Origin: Kitasatospora sp. MAA19
GTDB taxonomy: Bacteria > Actinomycetota > Actinomycetes > Streptomycetales > Streptomycetaceae
Reading direction: 5' to 3'
Assembly: GCF_029894125.1 (NCBI RefSeq)
Contig: NZ_JARXYZ010000004.1
Span: 418,634 to 482,633, forward strand
DNA length: 64,000 nucleotides
Position numbers and translations under genes: made by a program. Under the pieces are notes generated by a model that searched no databases, was not told the origin of the DNA, and saw only the letters and a list, made by a program, of their open reading frames with translations. Below, one piece after another: positions 63,236 through 64,000 of the stretch (the first letter of the stretch is position 1; each line of letters begins with the position of its first letter).

Positions 63236-63626
63236 GTCCCATGGACGGACCGCGCCGTCGGCGGGAGAAAAATCGCTCCGCCCCGATGCAGGCCACCCCA
63301 GAGCCTAGTCGTCCGGCTCACTCTTTCGCATGTTCCCAGCCAGGGAAGTTGTCATGCTTCCTTGCCATCTGACGAATAGTCCGCGATCTGGCCACGAAGT
63401 GCACAGGTTCCGGCCATCGCCCCGGGGTCAGGGTCGGCGTCATACCGCAGGAGGAGGGCGTCACCTGGCCGTACGCCCAGCGGTGGTCGGGCCAACCGTC
63501 CGGCGGAGCGACGAGAAACCATGATCACACAGCGGAGCATGGAGGTACGGCCGGGCGCCCCTGGTGTCCGGCCGTCCAGACGCCCAGCGCGCCTCCCGCA
63601 GCCCGCGACCACCAAGGAGCACCCCC

Positions 63627-64000
63627 GTGACCACGTCGACCGCAACCGCCGTCCGTACCGGCCTGGCGGCCGCCCGCGCCACCGGACTGAACAAGGTCTA
63701 CGGGGACGGGGAGACCCGCGTCGTCGCCCTCGACAACGTCACCGTGACCTTCCCCCAGGGCGAGTTCACCGCCATCATGGGCCCCTCCGGCTCCGGCAAG
63801 TCCACCCTCATGCACTGCATGGCCGGCCTGGACACCGTCTCCTCCGGCTCCTCCACCATCGGCGACACCGAACTCGTCGGCCTCAAGGACAAGCAGCTCA
63901 CCCAGCTGCGCCGCGACCACATCGGCTTCATCTTCCAGGCCTTCAACCTCCTCCCCACCCTCACCGCCCTGGAGAACATCACCCTCCCGATGGACATCGC
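63627..64000 (+). CDS. ABC transporter ATPase, LolD/MacB/FtsE-type (cut by window end)
   Basis: First 124 codons. GTG 63627 with AAGGAG 63614-63619. Walker A MGPSGSGKST at residues 51-60, then LMHCMAGLDTVSSGSSTIGD, Q-loop IGFIFQAFNLLPTLTALENI and TLPMDI at the edge: LolD-type. These ATPases pair with MacB/FtsX-like permeases that should follow. AT-poor, ordinary codon use. Confidence 0.93.
   Translation, partial: MTTSTATAVRTGLAAARATGLNKVYGDGETRVVALDNVTVTFPQGEFTAIMGPSGSGKSTLMHCMAGLDTVSSGSSTIGDTELVGLKDKQLTQLRRDHIGFIFQAFNLLPTLTALENITLPMDI

Overview
The window is chromosomal DNA of a very GC-rich, spore-forming actinomycete, most likely Streptomyces or Kitasatospora. Evidence: a tRNA-Leu(UAA) of the bldA type (63154-63235), almost no TTA codons in the genes, a mycothiol conjugate amidase, a SpoIIE-type phosphatase with an anti-sigma kinase domain, a secreted chitinase behind a DasR-like site, and GTG/TTG starts preceded by AGGAGG-like ribosome binding sites. 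Gene assignments come from reading the translated sequence and its motifs; no database search was possible.

Layout. 1-4.8 kb: SpoIIE phosphatase (cut by the left edge), an MMPL transporter and its divergent TetR regulator, which carries a TTA codon. 4.9-7.2 kb: peroxide module oxyR / ahpC-ahpD. 7.2-12.6 kb: AI-2E family permease, secreted lytic transglycosylase-like protein, PhoH-type ATPase, undecaprenyl diphosphate synthase. 13-19 kb: chitinase, prepilin peptidase, alanine-type aminotransferase, GTP-dependent PEP carboxykinase. 19.3-24 kb: TrhA/hemolysin III membrane protein, a secreted papain-like protease paired with a membrane-anchored protein, and an HTH gene whose only well-placed start is ATC. 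23.5-26.3 kb: a type VII secretion-flavoured pair (DUF1023 hydrolase and small EspC-like protein). 26.3-29.3 kb: GNAT acetyltransferase and a YyaL/DUF255 thioredoxin-domain protein.

29.5-45.2 kb is an accessory region. It opens with a compact operon (NrtR-like Nudix/wHTH regulator, nucleoside-phosphorylase-fold protein, multi-TM protein, small TM protein). Its regulator overlaps a perfect palindrome, and two of its products share a 23-residue Asn/Ser/Thr/Gly/Val motif resembling bacterial amyloid-signalling sequences. This is the best candidate for an undescribed conflict or signalling system here. Next comes gene debris: a Uma2 pseudogene with a nonsense codon, fragments of the YyaL N-terminus, a truncated and frameshifted ABC ATPase beside an intact permease, a YcaO-like remnant (a decayed azole-peptide cluster), a frameshifted DUF1254/1214 gene, and small regulator/enzyme pairs (cupin/LysR, SDR/TetR, SnoaL/TetR), each with a visible operator.

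45.3-64 kb returns to core genes: mca, DUF4307, greA, a DrrAB-like ABC exporter with TATCGCG palindromes, threonine ammonia-lyase, MarR, the transsulfuration genes metB and cbs, msrA, a Tat-type L,D-transpeptidase lipoprotein, an SGNH hydrolase, a thiolase, small conserved proteins, a Bax-inhibitor-1 family protein, the bldA-like tRNA, and the 5' half of a LolD/MacB-type ABC ATPase cut by the right edge. Most convergent junctions hold long perfect hairpins (18-25 bp stems).
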